Positions 45,230-54,179 are shown, counted from the first letter of the stretch. The stretch: 64,000 nucleotides of DNA from Faecalibacterium gallinarum (GCF_022180365.1 NZ_BQKV01000020.1:1-64000), one strand, 5' to 3'. A program made the numbers and translations. Notes: a model not told the origin generated them from the letters alone.

Positions 45230-46270
45230 TTAAAAATCAAAGTCGTACCGCTTGTGCCGGGGGCTCGGCTGTGCCGCCCGCAGCCGGTGTTCGGCATCGG
45301 CCAGCAGAGCCGCGGCGGCGGCGTTGTCGGCCCGGGCAGCCAGGGCGGCCCCCTCGGCAAAGGCGGCGGCATCCATGACCCCCAGGCTGGCCAGGGCCTG
45401 GATGCCTTCCAGGTCCTCAGACTTCAGCAGCCGGGCCAGCACCCGGCCGGTCTGCTCGGCCAGGAAAGCCCGGTAAGCCCCGGCGGCGGTTTCGCTCAGC
45501 TGGTAGGGGTACCGCAGCCGGTCCAGGCAGAGCAGGGCCATGATGGTGGGGTCGTCGGCATCGTGCCCCTGGGGGAAGATGGCGTCGTACTCCGCCGTCA
45601 GCAGTTTTCCGTTCAGAAAACACTGGCGGTAGTGGTAGCCCTGGCCCGAGAAGCTATGGAGCAGGATATGGGCGGGGCTCTCCTCGATGTCCTCCCAGTA
45701 TTCAGGGTACCAGAGGGCGGCCCGGGGCTGGGTGGCCCCTTCCGGCCAGAAGAGGGCCCGCAGGTTCCCGGTCATATTATTGACCAGGGCGAAGAGCCCA
45801 GTAGACTGTTCGGGCTCGGCCCGCAGGCGGAGTTCTTCCAGGGCAAAGCAGTTCAGAAAGACATCGCTGCCCAGGGTCAGGGGTCCGGCCCCCGCCGAGA
45901 GCCGCCGGAGGGCCCGGCAGTTGTAGAAGGCACAGCTGCCGATCACCCGCAGAGAGTCGGGCAGAGCGATTTCTTCCAAAAACCGTCCGGCGATGGGGTG
46001 GAGTTCCGCCCCTGGGTCAAGGGGCAGGGGGTGAACCGAGCCTGTTTCGTCTACCCCGCAGCGGAGCAGCCCCTCCCCCGGCGGGGTGCGCAGTGCCTCC
46101 GAAAAGGCGTAGCTCCCCAGCTCGGTGATGGGCAGCGCGCTGCCATCCGGCCCGGGCAGGGCGGCGGGCAGGGCCAGACAGGGAGCGTCGCCGTACACCC
46201 GGACGAGCCGCGCGGCGCCCCCCGGCAGGGGCAGATAATCCAGCACAAGGCCGGCAGAGGGTGTGGTCAT
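45230..46270 (-). CDS. Leucine-rich repeat (BspA-like) protein
   Basis: 346 aa. Residues about 75-165 contain BspA-type LRR_5 repeats (ELGSYAFSEAL, LEEIALPDSLRVIGSCAFYN, TLGSDVFLNCFALEELRL). The rest is helical: residues 240-330 read like ankyrin-type helices (AEYDAIFPQGHDADDPTIMA; ALASLGVMDAAAFAEGAALA). No signal peptide, so it is cytosolic, unlike most BspA-like proteins. It heads the unit with the VWA-like and MoxR proteins, 8 bp before the VWA gene. A substrate-recognition or adaptor role is inference. Start ATG with GGGAGG; the frame extends upstream across the terminator. Confidence 0.7.
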   Translation of the reverse strand: MTTPSAGLVLDYLPLPGGAARLVRVYGDAPCLALPAALPGPDGSALPITELGSYAFSEALRTPPGEGLLRCGVDETGSVHPLPLDPGAELHPIAGRFLEEIALPDSLRVIGSCAFYNCRALRRLSAGAGPLTLGSDVFLNCFALEELRLRAEPEQSTGLFALVNNMTGNLRALFWPEGATQPRAALWYPEYWEDIEESPAHILLHSFSGQGYHYRQCFLNGKLLTAEYDAIFPQGHDADDPTIMALLCLDRLRYPYQLSETAAGAYRAFLAEQTGRVLARLLKSEDLEGIQALASLGVMDAAAFAEGAALAARADNAAAAALLADAEHRLRAAQPSPRHKRYDFDF

Positions 46271-46298
46271 AGGAAAAAACCTCCCGGTTCCCAACAAA

Positions 46299-46330
46299 AA
46301 GACCGGGGCCGCGACCCGCGGACCCCGGTC
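46299..46330 (-). terminator. Terminator of the FMN-binding gene
   Basis: Minus-strand hairpin: GACCGGGG and CCCCGGTC arms around CGCGGGTCGCG, then TTTTTG. It follows the FMN-binding gene by about 30 bp. Confidence 0.75.
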
Positions 46331-46359
46331 CAAAATGACAGATACAGGATGATTGCAGA

Positions 46360-47037
46360 TTAGCCTGCGGCCTGTGCCAGGCAGGCGTCCATGGCGGCCA
46401 GAACGGCATCGCTGGTCATGGTGCTGCCCGAGATGGCGTCCACGCCGGCGGTGGAGCCGGAAGCCTTGAGGGTTTCGGCCAGCTGCTCGGCAGCAGCGCC
46501 GCCCAGAGCCGGGGTCTCGCCGGAAGCGTCGATGGTGACGTCAGAGACAGCGCCGCCGGAGACGGTAACGGTGACGGTGACCTCGCTCAGGCAGCCCTGC
46601 TCGCTGGCAGTGTAGGTGCCGTCGGTGAGGCCGCCGGCAGCAGCGCCGCCGCCTGCCTGAGCCAGGCAGGCATCCATGGCGGCCAGGACGGCCTCGCTGG
46701 TGAAGGTGCTGCCCGAGACAGCGTCCACGCCGTTGGTGGAACCGGCAGCCTTCAGGCTCTCGGCCAGCTGCTCAGCAGCAGCGCCGCCCAGGGCGGGGGT
46801 CTCGCCAGAAGCGTCGATGGCCACATCGGAGACCTTGCCGCCGGAGATGGTGACGGTGACGCTCACCTCGCTCAGGTAGCCCTGCTCGGTGGCGGTGTAG
46901 GTGCCGTCGGCGTAGCCGCCGGCAGCCTCGCCCATGGACAGGGGGCTGGTGTTGCGGATGTAGAGCAGCAGCAGGATCGCCATGATGACAGTGGCAACGG
47001 CCATGAACAGGGCGTTGCGGATAACACGCTTGGACAT
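46360..47037 (-). CDS. Membrane-anchored protein with two FMN-binding domains
   Basis: 225 aa. A membrane helix (about 9-27, ALFMAVATVIMAILLLLYI) is followed by two near-identical FMN_bind domains (about 40-125 and 135-223). Each ends with a site for covalent FMN: AVSGSTFTSEAV and AISGSTMTSDAV, where an ApbE-type transferase would attach flavin to the Thr. It probably carries electrons outside the membrane, as in flavin-based extracellular electron transfer. Low-complexity Ala/Gly linkers (AGGGAAAGGL) sit between. 45 bp after glnS and probably expressed with it. Confidence 0.82.
   Translation of the reverse strand: MSKRVIRNALFMAVATVIMAILLLLYIRNTSPLSMGEAAGGYADGTYTATEQGYLSEVSVTVTISGGKVSDVAIDASGETPALGGAAAEQLAESLKAAGSTNGVDAVSGSTFTSEAVLAAMDACLAQAGGGAAAGGLTDGTYTASEQGCLSEVTVTVTVSGGAVSDVTIDASGETPALGGAAAEQLAETLKASGSTAGVDAISGSTMTSDAVLAAMDACLAQAAG
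46380..46920 (-). repeat. Tandem duplication of an FMN-binding domain
   Basis: About 250 bp repeated with a 285-bp period inside the FMN-binding gene, for example the ATGGCGGCC-containing stretches near 46391 and 46676. The repeat units share long blocks of sequence, such as GCTGCTC and GCGGCGCTG and the sequences around the SGST sites, so duplication looks recent. Confidence 0.75.
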
Positions 47038-47082
47038 TGGAAGAATGCTCCTTTCAAATTTCAGGGTTGATTTTTACATTTA

Positions 47083-48741
47083 TTATTTTGCGGGCTTGAA
47101 GCTGTCCCGCAGAGTGACAACGCGGTTGTAGACGCCGGGGTGGCGGCTGTCCGGGGTGAAGAAGCCGTTCCGGACGAACTGGAACTTCTCACCGGGCTGA
47201 GCGCCTTCCAGGCTCTGTTCCAGCTTGCAGCCGGTGCAGACCACCACGCTCTCGGGGTTCAGGTAGTCCTTGTAGTCGCTGCCGTCGGGGATGGCGTTCA
47301 TGTTGGCCTCGGTGAAGAGCTTGTCGTACAGCCGGACCTCGGCTTCCACACAGTGGCTGGTGCTCACCCAGTGGATGGTGCCCTTGACCTTGCGGCCGTC
47401 GGCGGGGTTGCCGCAGCCGGTCTCCAGGTCCGCGGTGCAGTGGATGGCGGCGATGCTGCCGTCGGGGTTCTTGTCCACGCCGGTGCAGCGGACGATATAG
47501 GCGCCCATCAGCCGGACCTCGCCCCCCAGGGTCAGCCGCTTGAACTTCGGGGGCGGAACCTCGGCGAAGTCGTCGGCCTCGATCCACAGCTCCCGGCTGA
47601 AGGTCACGGGCCGGGTGGAGCTGTCGTTGGCTTCCCGGTTGGGGTTGTTGGCGATCTCAAAGGTCTCGGTCTTGTCGGCGGGGTAGTTGTCGACGATCAG
47701 CTTGACCGGCTTGAGGACGGCGATCCGCCGCTGGGCGGTCAGGTCCAGCTCGCTGCGGATGCAGGCCTCCAGCTGGCGCATGTCGATCAGGTTGTCGGCC
47801 TTGGAGATGCCGGCTTCCCGCACAAAGGTGAAGATGGAGCTGGCGGTGTAGCCCCGGCGGCGCAGGCCGCAGAGGGTGGGCATCCGGGGGTCATCCCAGC
47901 CGTCCACAATCCCCATCTCTACCAGCTCCCGCAGATAGCGCTTGCTCATGACGGTGTTGGTCATGTTCAGCCGGGCGAACTCCCGCTGCTTGGGGAACTC
48001 GGTGCCGAACAGGTTGGAGATCACCCAGTCGTACAGGGGGCGATGGTTCTCGAACTCCAGGCTGCACATACTATGGGTGATCCCCTCAATGGCGTCCTGG
48101 ATGGGGTGGGCGAAGTCGTACATGGGGTAGATGCACCACTTGTTGCCCTGGCGGTGATGCTCGGCGTATTTGATCCGATAGATGGCCGGGTCACGCAGGT
48201 TCATGTTGGGGCTGGCCAGGTCGATCTTGGCCCGCAGGGTTTTCTCCCCCTCCTTGAACTCGCCCGCCCGCATCCGGCGGAACAGGTCCAGGTTCTCCTC
48301 GGGGGTGCGGTCCCGCCAGGGCGACGGGCGGGAGGGCTTGCCCGCGTCGGCGCCCCGGTACTCCCGCATTTCCTCCCGGGTCAAATCGTCCACATAGGCC
48401 TTGCCTTCCCGGATCAGCTTCTCGGCATACTCGTAGCACTGATCGAAGTAGTCGCTGCCGTAGAACACGCCGCCGTTGGGGTCGGCGCCCAGCCAGTGCA
48501 GGTCCTCCAAGATGCTGTTGACGTACTCCACATCCTCGCGGGTGGGGTTGGTGTCGTCCAGCCGCAGGTTGAACTTGCCGCCATAGGCATTGGCGATGGA
48601 CCAGTTGATGTAGATCGCCTTGGCGCTGCCGATGTGCAGATAGCCGTTGGGCTCGGGCGGGAAACGGGTATGGATCTCGCGGACCTTGCCCTCGGCCAGA
48701 TCCGCGTCGATGATGTCGGTCAAAAAGTTTTTGTCTGCCAT
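47083..48741 (-). CDS. glnS: Glutaminyl-tRNA synthetase
   Basis: 552 aa. Class I: HIGH element RFPPEPNGYLHIGSAKAI, KMSKS counterpart NTVMSKRYLREL (VMSKR, GlnRS type). VPPPKFKRLTLGGEVRLMGA belongs to the anticodon-binding beta barrels. GlnRS charges tRNA-Gln directly; most Gram-positives use GatCAB instead, so its presence is informative. ATG with GGGGGAAGGAT upstream. Confidence 0.96.
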   Translation of the reverse strand: MADKNFLTDIIDADLAEGKVREIHTRFPPEPNGYLHIGSAKAIYINWSIANAYGGKFNLRLDDTNPTREDVEYVNSILEDLHWLGADPNGGVFYGSDYFDQCYEYAEKLIREGKAYVDDLTREEMREYRGADAGKPSRPSPWRDRTPEENLDLFRRMRAGEFKEGEKTLRAKIDLASPNMNLRDPAIYRIKYAEHHRQGNKWCIYPMYDFAHPIQDAIEGITHSMCSLEFENHRPLYDWVISNLFGTEFPKQREFARLNMTNTVMSKRYLRELVEMGIVDGWDDPRMPTLCGLRRRGYTASSIFTFVREAGISKADNLIDMRQLEACIRSELDLTAQRRIAVLKPVKLIVDNYPADKTETFEIANNPNREANDSSTRPVTFSRELWIEADDFAEVPPPKFKRLTLGGEVRLMGAYIVRCTGVDKNPDGSIAAIHCTADLETGCGNPADGRKVKGTIHWVSTSHCVEAEVRLYDKLFTEANMNAIPDGSDYKDYLNPESVVVCTGCKLEQSLEGAQPGEKFQFVRNGFFTPDSRHPGVYNRVVTLRDSFKPAK

Positions 48742-48807
48742 GATATCCTTCCCCCTGTCTGGGGCCGCAGGCCCCGGAACACGTATGGTATTCTAATACA
48801 ATACTAT

Positions 48808-48836
48808 ATAATACAACATTTTTGGCCTCGCTTCAA
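48808..48836 (-). promoter_or_regulatory. Promoter of glnS
   Basis: On the minus strand TTGAAG (48831-48836), 17-bp spacer and TATTAT (48808-48813), about 65 bp before the start. Confidence 0.65.
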
Positions 48837-48884
48837 GGCAAAAAACAAACTTCCGCCCCGGAGTGCCAGGTTTTGGCCTGCGTC

Positions 48885-48913
48885 TTGACACCCCACCCAA
48901 GGTGGAGTATATT
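48885..48913 (+). promoter_or_regulatory. Promoter of yitT
   Basis: Perfect TTGACA (48885-48890), 17-bp spacer, TATATT (48908-48913). Confidence 0.75.
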
Positions 48914-48963
48914 TTTTTGTGGTATCCATGGAAAACTCTTTCGGAAACTAAGGATGTGTAGGG

Positions 48964-49845
48964 ATGAATGGTTTAAAACAAGCGCTTTCCAGAGAAAATC
49001 TGGCCGCGAATTTGAAGTTCTTTGTCAAACTGAATGCCGGGCTGATCCTGACGGCCATCGGCATCGTGCTCTTTAAAACCCCCAACCACTTCGCCTTTGG
49101 CGGCACCTCGGGCCTGTCGATCCTGCTGGCGTCGCTGTTCCCCCAGTTCAATGTGGGCGGCTTCATGTGGGTGATCAACGTGCTGCTGGTGGTGCTGGGG
49201 TATATCTTCCTGGGCATCGGCTGCATGGGGTGGACGGTCTATTCCTCCTTTGCCTTGTCCTTCTTTGTGTCGGTGTGCGAGGTGATCTGGCCCCTGACGG
49301 CGCCCTTGACCTCGGATACGCTGCTGGAGCTGGTTTTCGCCGTGCTTTTGCCTGCGGTGGGTAGCGCCATCGTGTTCGACATCGGCGCTTCTACCGGCGG
49401 TACCGATATTGTGGCCCTGATTCTGGCAAAGCATACCTCCCTGGAGATCGGCAAGGCGCTCATGGTCAGCGATATTTTGATTGTGGCGGGCGCCGGGGTC
49501 AAGTTCGGCATTGCCACCGGGATGTACTGTGTCCTGGGCCTGATCGGCAAGGCGTTTATCGTGGACGGCGTCATTGAGAGCATCAACCTGCGCAAGGTGT
49601 GCACGGTGGTCACCGCCCAGCCCGACAAGGTGCAGCAGTTTATTTTAAAGGAACTGAACCGCTCGGCCACCGTGGAGCAGGCCTACGGCGCCTACACCCA
49701 CCGGGAGCTGTCGGTTCTGATGACGGTGCTCACCCGGCGGGAGGCGGCCCGGCTGCGGGACTTCCTCCGGGCCAACGACCAGAAAGCGTTTATCACCATC
49801 GTCAACTCCAGCGAGATCATCGGAAAAGGGTTCCGCTCGGTGTAA
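48964..49845 (+). CDS. YitT family membrane protein
   Basis: 293 aa. Five or so hydrophobic segments up to residue 205, with FGGTSGLSILLASLFPQFNV and DIGASTGGTDIVALILAKHT typical of the YitT (DUF161) type. The C-terminal cytosolic DUF2179 domain (about 215-293, YGAYTHRELSVLMTVLTRRE) is complete. Function unknown; the domain may bind a ligand. Single-gene unit, with a good promoter and terminator. Confidence 0.85.
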   Translation: MNGLKQALSRENLAANLKFFVKLNAGLILTAIGIVLFKTPNHFAFGGTSGLSILLASLFPQFNVGGFMWVINVLLVVLGYIFLGIGCMGWTVYSSFALSFFVSVCEVIWPLTAPLTSDTLLELVFAVLLPAVGSAIVFDIGASTGGTDIVALILAKHTSLEIGKALMVSDILIVAGAGVKFGIATGMYCVLGLIGKAFIVDGVIESINLRKVCTVVTAQPDKVQQFILKELNRSATVEQAYGAYTHRELSVLMTVLTRREAARLRDFLRANDQKAFITIVNSSEIIGKGFRSV

Positions 49846-49861
49846 AAACAGCATAATAAAC

Positions 49862-49899
49862 AAAGGACTGGTGCGCTGCGAGGCGTGCCGGTCCTTTTT
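49862..49899 (+). terminator. Intrinsic terminator of yitT
   Basis: AAAGGACTGG (49862-49871) and CCGGTCCTTT (49888-49897), then TT. The loop holds further GC pairs. Confidence 0.8.
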
Positions 49900-50085
49900 C
49901 TTGTCTAAATTTTACAAAACGCAAGGTTGCTTTACATTGGGCGGCAGTGTGACACCGGAGTTTTACCAAAGCTTTGCGGAGGCATGGTTTCGCCCCCGGC
50001 GGCGGGAAGATATAATAAGGCTGTTCCCAAGGAAAAGAATGAACGGGCTCCTGCGCGGGCCTTGTATGAGAAAGGAAATCCTGTT

Positions 50086-51627
50086 ATGAAAGACAGCAAT
50101 AAAATCAGCCGCCGCGGCTTTTTGAAGGCGGGCGCCGCCGCTTCTGTTGCCGGCCTGATGGCCAGCATCCCCACCGCCGTTGCCAGTGCCGCCGAGCCTG
50201 AGCAGGTGGCAGAGGAGAACTGCCTGTTCTGGAGCAAAAAGCCCAAGTACATCTTCCTCTTCATCGGCGACGGCATGGGCCTGCCTCAGATCCAGTCCGC
50301 CTCCTTCTACCAGGGTACCACCCAGAACAACGGCGCTGTAATTCCCGCTGAGCTGAGCTTCATGAAGTTCCCCGTGGTGGGCAGCGTCACCACCTATGAC
50401 AGCACTTCCTTCTGCCCCGACTCTGCTTCCACTGCTACCTCCATTGCTTCCGGCGAGAAGACCGAGAGCGGTGTCATCAATATGAAGCCCTGGACCCGGG
50501 ATGTGCCCTTTGAGACCATCGCCGAGAAGCTCCACAGCCAGAAGGGCTATAAGGTGGGTGTGGTTTCCACCGTCAACATCGACCACGCTACCCCCGCTGC
50601 CTTCTACGCACACCAGGCCAGCCGCAAGAACTACTACGAGATCGGCGTCGAGCTGGCAAACAGCGGCTTCGAGTACTTCGCCGGCGGCGAGTTCCAGAAG
50701 GTGAACGGCAACGGCAGTGTGCCCAATAACCACGAGGTGGCGGCTCAGGCTGGCTACAACGTGGTCACCACCCAGGCCGGTGCTGCTGCCCTGCAGGCCG
50801 GCGCGGGCAAGACCCTGATCATCGCCGAGAAGCTGGCCGACGGCAACTCCATGAACTACGCCATGGACGCTGCCGCAGGGGAGTGGAAGCTGACCGACTA
50901 CGTCAAGAAGGGCATCGAGCTGCTGAACAACAACAAGGGATTCTTCCTCATGGCCGAGAGCGGCAAGATCGACTGGGCCTGCCATGCCAACGACGCCGCC
51001 GCCAGCATCCACGACACGCTGGAGATGAGCAACGCAGTTCAGGCTGCGGTGGAGTTCTACAACCAGCACCCCAACGACACCCTGATCCTGGTCACCGCCG
51101 ACCACGAGACCGGCGGTCTGGGCATCGGCTACAAGACCACCAACTACGACACCTTCCTGACCAACCTGACCAAGCAGACCGTGTCTTACGCCAAGTTCGA
51201 CACCGACTATGTGACCCGCTACCGCGCCGAGAAGACCCCCTTCGAGAGCGTGCTGGCCGACGTCAAGAACTGCTTCGGCCTGATGACCGCTTCCGATCCC
51301 GATGCCGCTGCCAACAGCACCCTGGTCCTGACCGACTACGAGCTGGACCAGATCCGCACCGCCTACGAGCGCACCCTGAATGTGGGCGCTGCCGGCCAGG
51401 GCGATATGAGCCAGCAGGATTACGAGCTCTACGGCACCTATCAGCCCTTCTCCATGGCGCTGTGCCATGTGCTGAACCACAAGTCCGGCCTGGATCACAC
51501 CACCTATGCCCACACCGGCGCACCGGTCAACATCTACGCCATGGGCGTCGGCGCGGAGGAGTTCCAGGGCGCCTTCGACAACACCGAGATCTTCCACAAG
51601 CTGGCTGAGCTGACCAACGTCAAGTAA
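50086..51627 (+). CDS. phoA: Alkaline phosphatase with twin-arginine signal
   Basis: 513 aa. The signal contains KISRRGFLKAGAAASVAGLM, a Tat twin-Arg motif, and ends near AVASAAEP. Alkaline phosphatase core: IFLFIGDGMGLPQ for metal binding, the nucleophile Ser in CPDSASTATSIASGEKT, VSTVNIDHATPAAFYAH, FFLMAESGKIDWACHANDAA and VTADHETGGLGIG, with the His/Asp ligands kept. It frees phosphate from organic esters outside the membrane after Tat export. No tatA/C is in the window. AAAGGAAATC precedes the ATG; the open frame runs upstream without similarity. Confidence 0.92.
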   Translation: MKDSNKISRRGFLKAGAAASVAGLMASIPTAVASAAEPEQVAEENCLFWSKKPKYIFLFIGDGMGLPQIQSASFYQGTTQNNGAVIPAELSFMKFPVVGSVTTYDSTSFCPDSASTATSIASGEKTESGVINMKPWTRDVPFETIAEKLHSQKGYKVGVVSTVNIDHATPAAFYAHQASRKNYYEIGVELANSGFEYFAGGEFQKVNGNGSVPNNHEVAAQAGYNVVTTQAGAAALQAGAGKTLIIAEKLADGNSMNYAMDAAAGEWKLTDYVKKGIELLNNNKGFFLMAESGKIDWACHANDAAASIHDTLEMSNAVQAAVEFYNQHPNDTLILVTADHETGGLGIGYKTTNYDTFLTNLTKQTVSYAKFDTDYVTRYRAEKTPFESVLADVKNCFGLMTASDPDAAANSTLVLTDYELDQIRTAYERTLNVGAAGQGDMSQQDYELYGTYQPFSMALCHVLNHKSGLDHTTYAHTGAPVNIYAMGVGAEEFQGAFDNTEIFHKLAELTNVK

Positions 51628-51669
51628 CTCCGTACATCATAACCCATCGACAAACCCTCTCTAAAGGAG

Positions 51670-51717
51670 AAAACCCCCGTCTGAACTGCGAGCGACCGCA
51701 GACAGGCGGGGGTTTTT
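51670..51717. terminator. Bidirectional terminator between phoA and mscL
   Basis: AAAACCCCCG (51670-51679) and CGGGGGTTTTT (51707-51717) enclose an inner CTGCG/CGCAG stem; T-rich on both outer sides. Confidence 0.8.
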
Positions 51718-51719
51718 GT

Positions 51720-52139
51720 TTAGGATTCTGTTTCCAGCTCCGAGGTACAGTGGGGGCAGCGGGTGGCTTTGATAGGGATCTCGGTCTGGCAGTAGGGGCA
51801 GATCTTGGTGGTGGGGGCCTTGGGGGGCTCGGGCTTCTTTTTATAAAGGGCCGAGGCGGCGTTGGTGGCCTTGACCACCACAAACAGGGAGAAGGCCACG
51901 ATCACAAAGTTGATGACCGCGTTGAGAAAAGACCCGATCCCGATGTCCACCCCCCGCACCGTCAGCACCACCGCGCTGAAGTCGGTGGCGAAAAACAGAC
52001 CGATCACCGGGGAGATGATGTCGTTGACCAGCGAGTCCACAATGGCCTTGAAGGCCGCGCCGACCACCACGCCGATGGCCATATCCAGCACGTTGCCCCG
52101 CATGGCAAAGGTCTTGAATTCCTGGAAAAATTTCTTCAT
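51720..52139 (-). CDS. mscL: Large-conductance mechanosensitive channel with C-terminal zinc ribbon
   Basis: 139 aa. MscL: FKTFAMRGNVLDMAIGVVVG forms the N-terminal helix and first membrane segment, NAVINFVIVAFSLFVVVKAT the second. It is a pentameric channel that opens under membrane tension to release solutes. Instead of ending in the usual charged helix, it continues as ICPYCQTEIPIKATRCPHCT (C114, C117, C128, C131), a zinc ribbon in the cytosol. Such C-terminal ribbons are seen in some Firmicute MscL. Confidence 0.93.
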   Translation of the reverse strand: MKKFFQEFKTFAMRGNVLDMAIGVVVGAAFKAIVDSLVNDIISPVIGLFFATDFSAVVLTVRGVDIGIGSFLNAVINFVIVAFSLFVVVKATNAASALYKKKPEPPKAPTTKICPYCQTEIPIKATRCPHCTSELETES

Positions 52140-52192
52140 GATACTATGTCCCCTTGTCTCCTGCCGCCGGGCAGGGGTTTTTACAGCACCCC

Positions 52193-52221
52193 ATCATACC
52201 AGAGGGCGGGCGGTTTGGCAA
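52193..52221 (-). promoter_or_regulatory. Promoter of mscL
   Basis: On the minus strand TTGCCA (52216-52221), 17-bp spacer, TATGAT (52193-52198). It overlaps the 3' side of the upstream pepF gene's end region, 20 bp from its stop. Confidence 0.6.
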
Positions 52222-52240
52222 GAGAAAACCAGAACCATCC

Positions 52241-53932
52241 TCAGATCTGGTGAGCCTCGATCCAGTCGGCCACCGGCTGGGCGATGGCCTTGACGCTGCC
52301 CGCCTCAAAGGGGGTGCGCAGCCCGGCGGTCTGGCACAGCTCGGTGTAGCTGGCGAGGCCGCCCCGCTTGACCAGCCGCAGATACCGCGCCCAGGCGTCT
52401 TTCGGGTCCTTGAGGGTCAGAAGGAAGAACTGGAGGGCCGCCATGGTGGACAGGCAGTAGTCGATATAATAGAAGGGGCACTCATAGATGTGCAGCTGCC
52501 GCTGCCAGCCCGCGCCCCGGCCGTAGAAGGGCAGACCGTCGAAGTCGATCCAGGGGCGATACTTGTGCTCCAGCTCCAGCCAGACGGCGTTCCGCTCGTC
52601 GGGGGTCAGGTCGGGCTTCTGGTACATGATATGCTGGAACTCATCCACCTCGCACCCATAGGCCAGGAAGATGAAGCTGTCCTCGGCGTGGAGGAGGGAA
52701 TACTTGTCGGTGTCCTTGCCGAAGAGCAGATGATGCCAGGGGGCGGTGAGGAACTCCATGGCCATGGAGTGGATCTCGGCGCTCTCCATGCCGGGGCACT
52801 CCAGGTCGGCGGGGATCTTTTCGTCCCGGGCGGCCAGATAGCCCTCAAAGGCGTGGCCCGCTTCGTGGGTCAGCACGTCCACGTCCGCCGAGGTGCCGTT
52901 CCAGTTGGCAAAGATAAAGGGGGCCTTGTAGCTGGGCAGGCTGGTCATATACCCGCCGCTGGCCTTGCCGGGGCGGCTGAGCACGTCGAAGAGCTCATTG
53001 TCCTGCATAAAGTCGATGAACTCGGCGGTCTCGGGGCTGAGCTCGTGGTACATGGTCCGGGCGGCAGCCATCCGCTCGCCGTAGCCCTGGATGGGGTTGG
53101 GGTTGCCGTCGGGGAAGGCCACCCCCAGATCGGTGAAGGTCAGGTGGTCGATGCCCACCCGCTTGGCCCGGCGCTGGATGATGGTGTTCAGCAGGGGCAC
53201 CACGTCCCGGGCCACCTGATCCCGGAAGGCGCGGATCTCCTCGGGGCCGTAGCCGATCCGGTTCATCCGCACATAGGACAGCTCGCTGTAATCCTTGTAC
53301 CCCAGGATCCGGGCCTGCTCGTTGAGGTTTTTCACCGTCCGGCTGTACAGGTCGTCGAACTCGGCCCGGTGGGCGTCAAAGTAGCCCGCCTCGGCCTCGT
53401 AGGCGGCCCGGCGGACCGCCGGATCCAGGCTCTGGCGGTAGGGGCCCAGCTGGGGGATGGTCAGCTGCTTACCGTCCAGCTCCACCAGTGCGCCGCCGTA
53501 GAGTTTCTGGTAGGCGCTGGAGAGGGCGTTGGCCTCCTGCTGGAGAGCCAGCACCCGGTCGTCCATGGCCAGCACGGCGTTTTTCATGCCGGGCACGCAG
53601 GTACTGCCCAGGGCCTCGGTCAGGGCGTCCAGGTGAGGATTGGCCAGAATGGCGCGGTAGATCTCCACGGTGGCGTTGGTGACGGCGGGGCCGTTCGAGT
53701 CAAAGAAGTTCTGTTCTCCCTCCCAGTAGGGGTCCCGGGTGTCGCAGGTGTAGTGGATGTTGGCCAGATTGGCGGCGGTGGTGTAGTCGGCCAGGGCGGC
53801 GCTCTGGTCGTAGTAGAGCTGCACCAGCTCCTCGCCGCTGGCGGCCTGGGCGGCCCGCTGAGCAAACTGCCGGCACTGGGCCAGAATGGCGTCAATGTCG
53901 GGGCGGGTGTAGGTCATTTCGCTGAATTTCAT
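52241..53932 (-). CDS. M3-family oligoendopeptidase (PepF type)
   Basis: 563 aa, a cytosolic zinc oligopeptidase. The zinc site is HEAGH in DVLTHEAGHAFEGYLAARDE with the downstream Glu ligand in ESAEIHSMAMEFL. The C-terminal YYIDYCLSTMAALQFFLLTL and DAWARYLRLVKRGGLASYTE are usual for PepF. The N-terminal lobe starts at MKFSEMTYTRPDIDAILAQC. It cleaves peptides of about 6-15 residues. AAGGAAGG before ATG. Confidence 0.93.
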   Translation of the reverse strand: MKFSEMTYTRPDIDAILAQCRQFAQRAAQAASGEELVQLYYDQSAALADYTTAANLANIHYTCDTRDPYWEGEQNFFDSNGPAVTNATVEIYRAILANPHLDALTEALGSTCVPGMKNAVLAMDDRVLALQQEANALSSAYQKLYGGALVELDGKQLTIPQLGPYRQSLDPAVRRAAYEAEAGYFDAHRAEFDDLYSRTVKNLNEQARILGYKDYSELSYVRMNRIGYGPEEIRAFRDQVARDVVPLLNTIIQRRAKRVGIDHLTFTDLGVAFPDGNPNPIQGYGERMAAARTMYHELSPETAEFIDFMQDNELFDVLSRPGKASGGYMTSLPSYKAPFIFANWNGTSADVDVLTHEAGHAFEGYLAARDEKIPADLECPGMESAEIHSMAMEFLTAPWHHLLFGKDTDKYSLLHAEDSFIFLAYGCEVDEFQHIMYQKPDLTPDERNAVWLELEHKYRPWIDFDGLPFYGRGAGWQRQLHIYECPFYYIDYCLSTMAALQFFLLTLKDPKDAWARYLRLVKRGGLASYTELCQTAGLRTPFEAGSVKAIAQPVADWIEAHQI

Positions 53933-54080
53933 AAGACGAAGGTCCTTCCTTTCTTTTTAATTCCGGCTCCATCTTACCACGCCGGCGGCCAAAAGAAAAG
54001 AGCCGGGCCGTCGGTGGAGGAAAATGTCGGACTGCCTAAAAAATAGCACCCTCTTTTGGCGAAAATATTGCTTTGCACGA

Positions 54081-54109
54081 TTGAAAGCCGGCACAAAAGG
54101 GAGTATACT
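54081..54109 (+). promoter_or_regulatory. Promoter of the folT-folC unit
   Basis: TTGAAA (54081-54086), 17-bp spacer, TATACT (54104-54109), giving a leader of about 320 bases. Confidence 0.75.
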
Positions 54110-54179
54110 ATCTTTAAGGTGATGATTGCACCCGGTCCGGGCCCTTATGCAGAGGGTGGTTCGGGTGCAGGCAACCCAT

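Noticed and set aside
50011-50016. TATAAT before the alkaline phosphatase as a promoter
   Set aside because: No acceptable -35 box at 16-18 bp; not listed.
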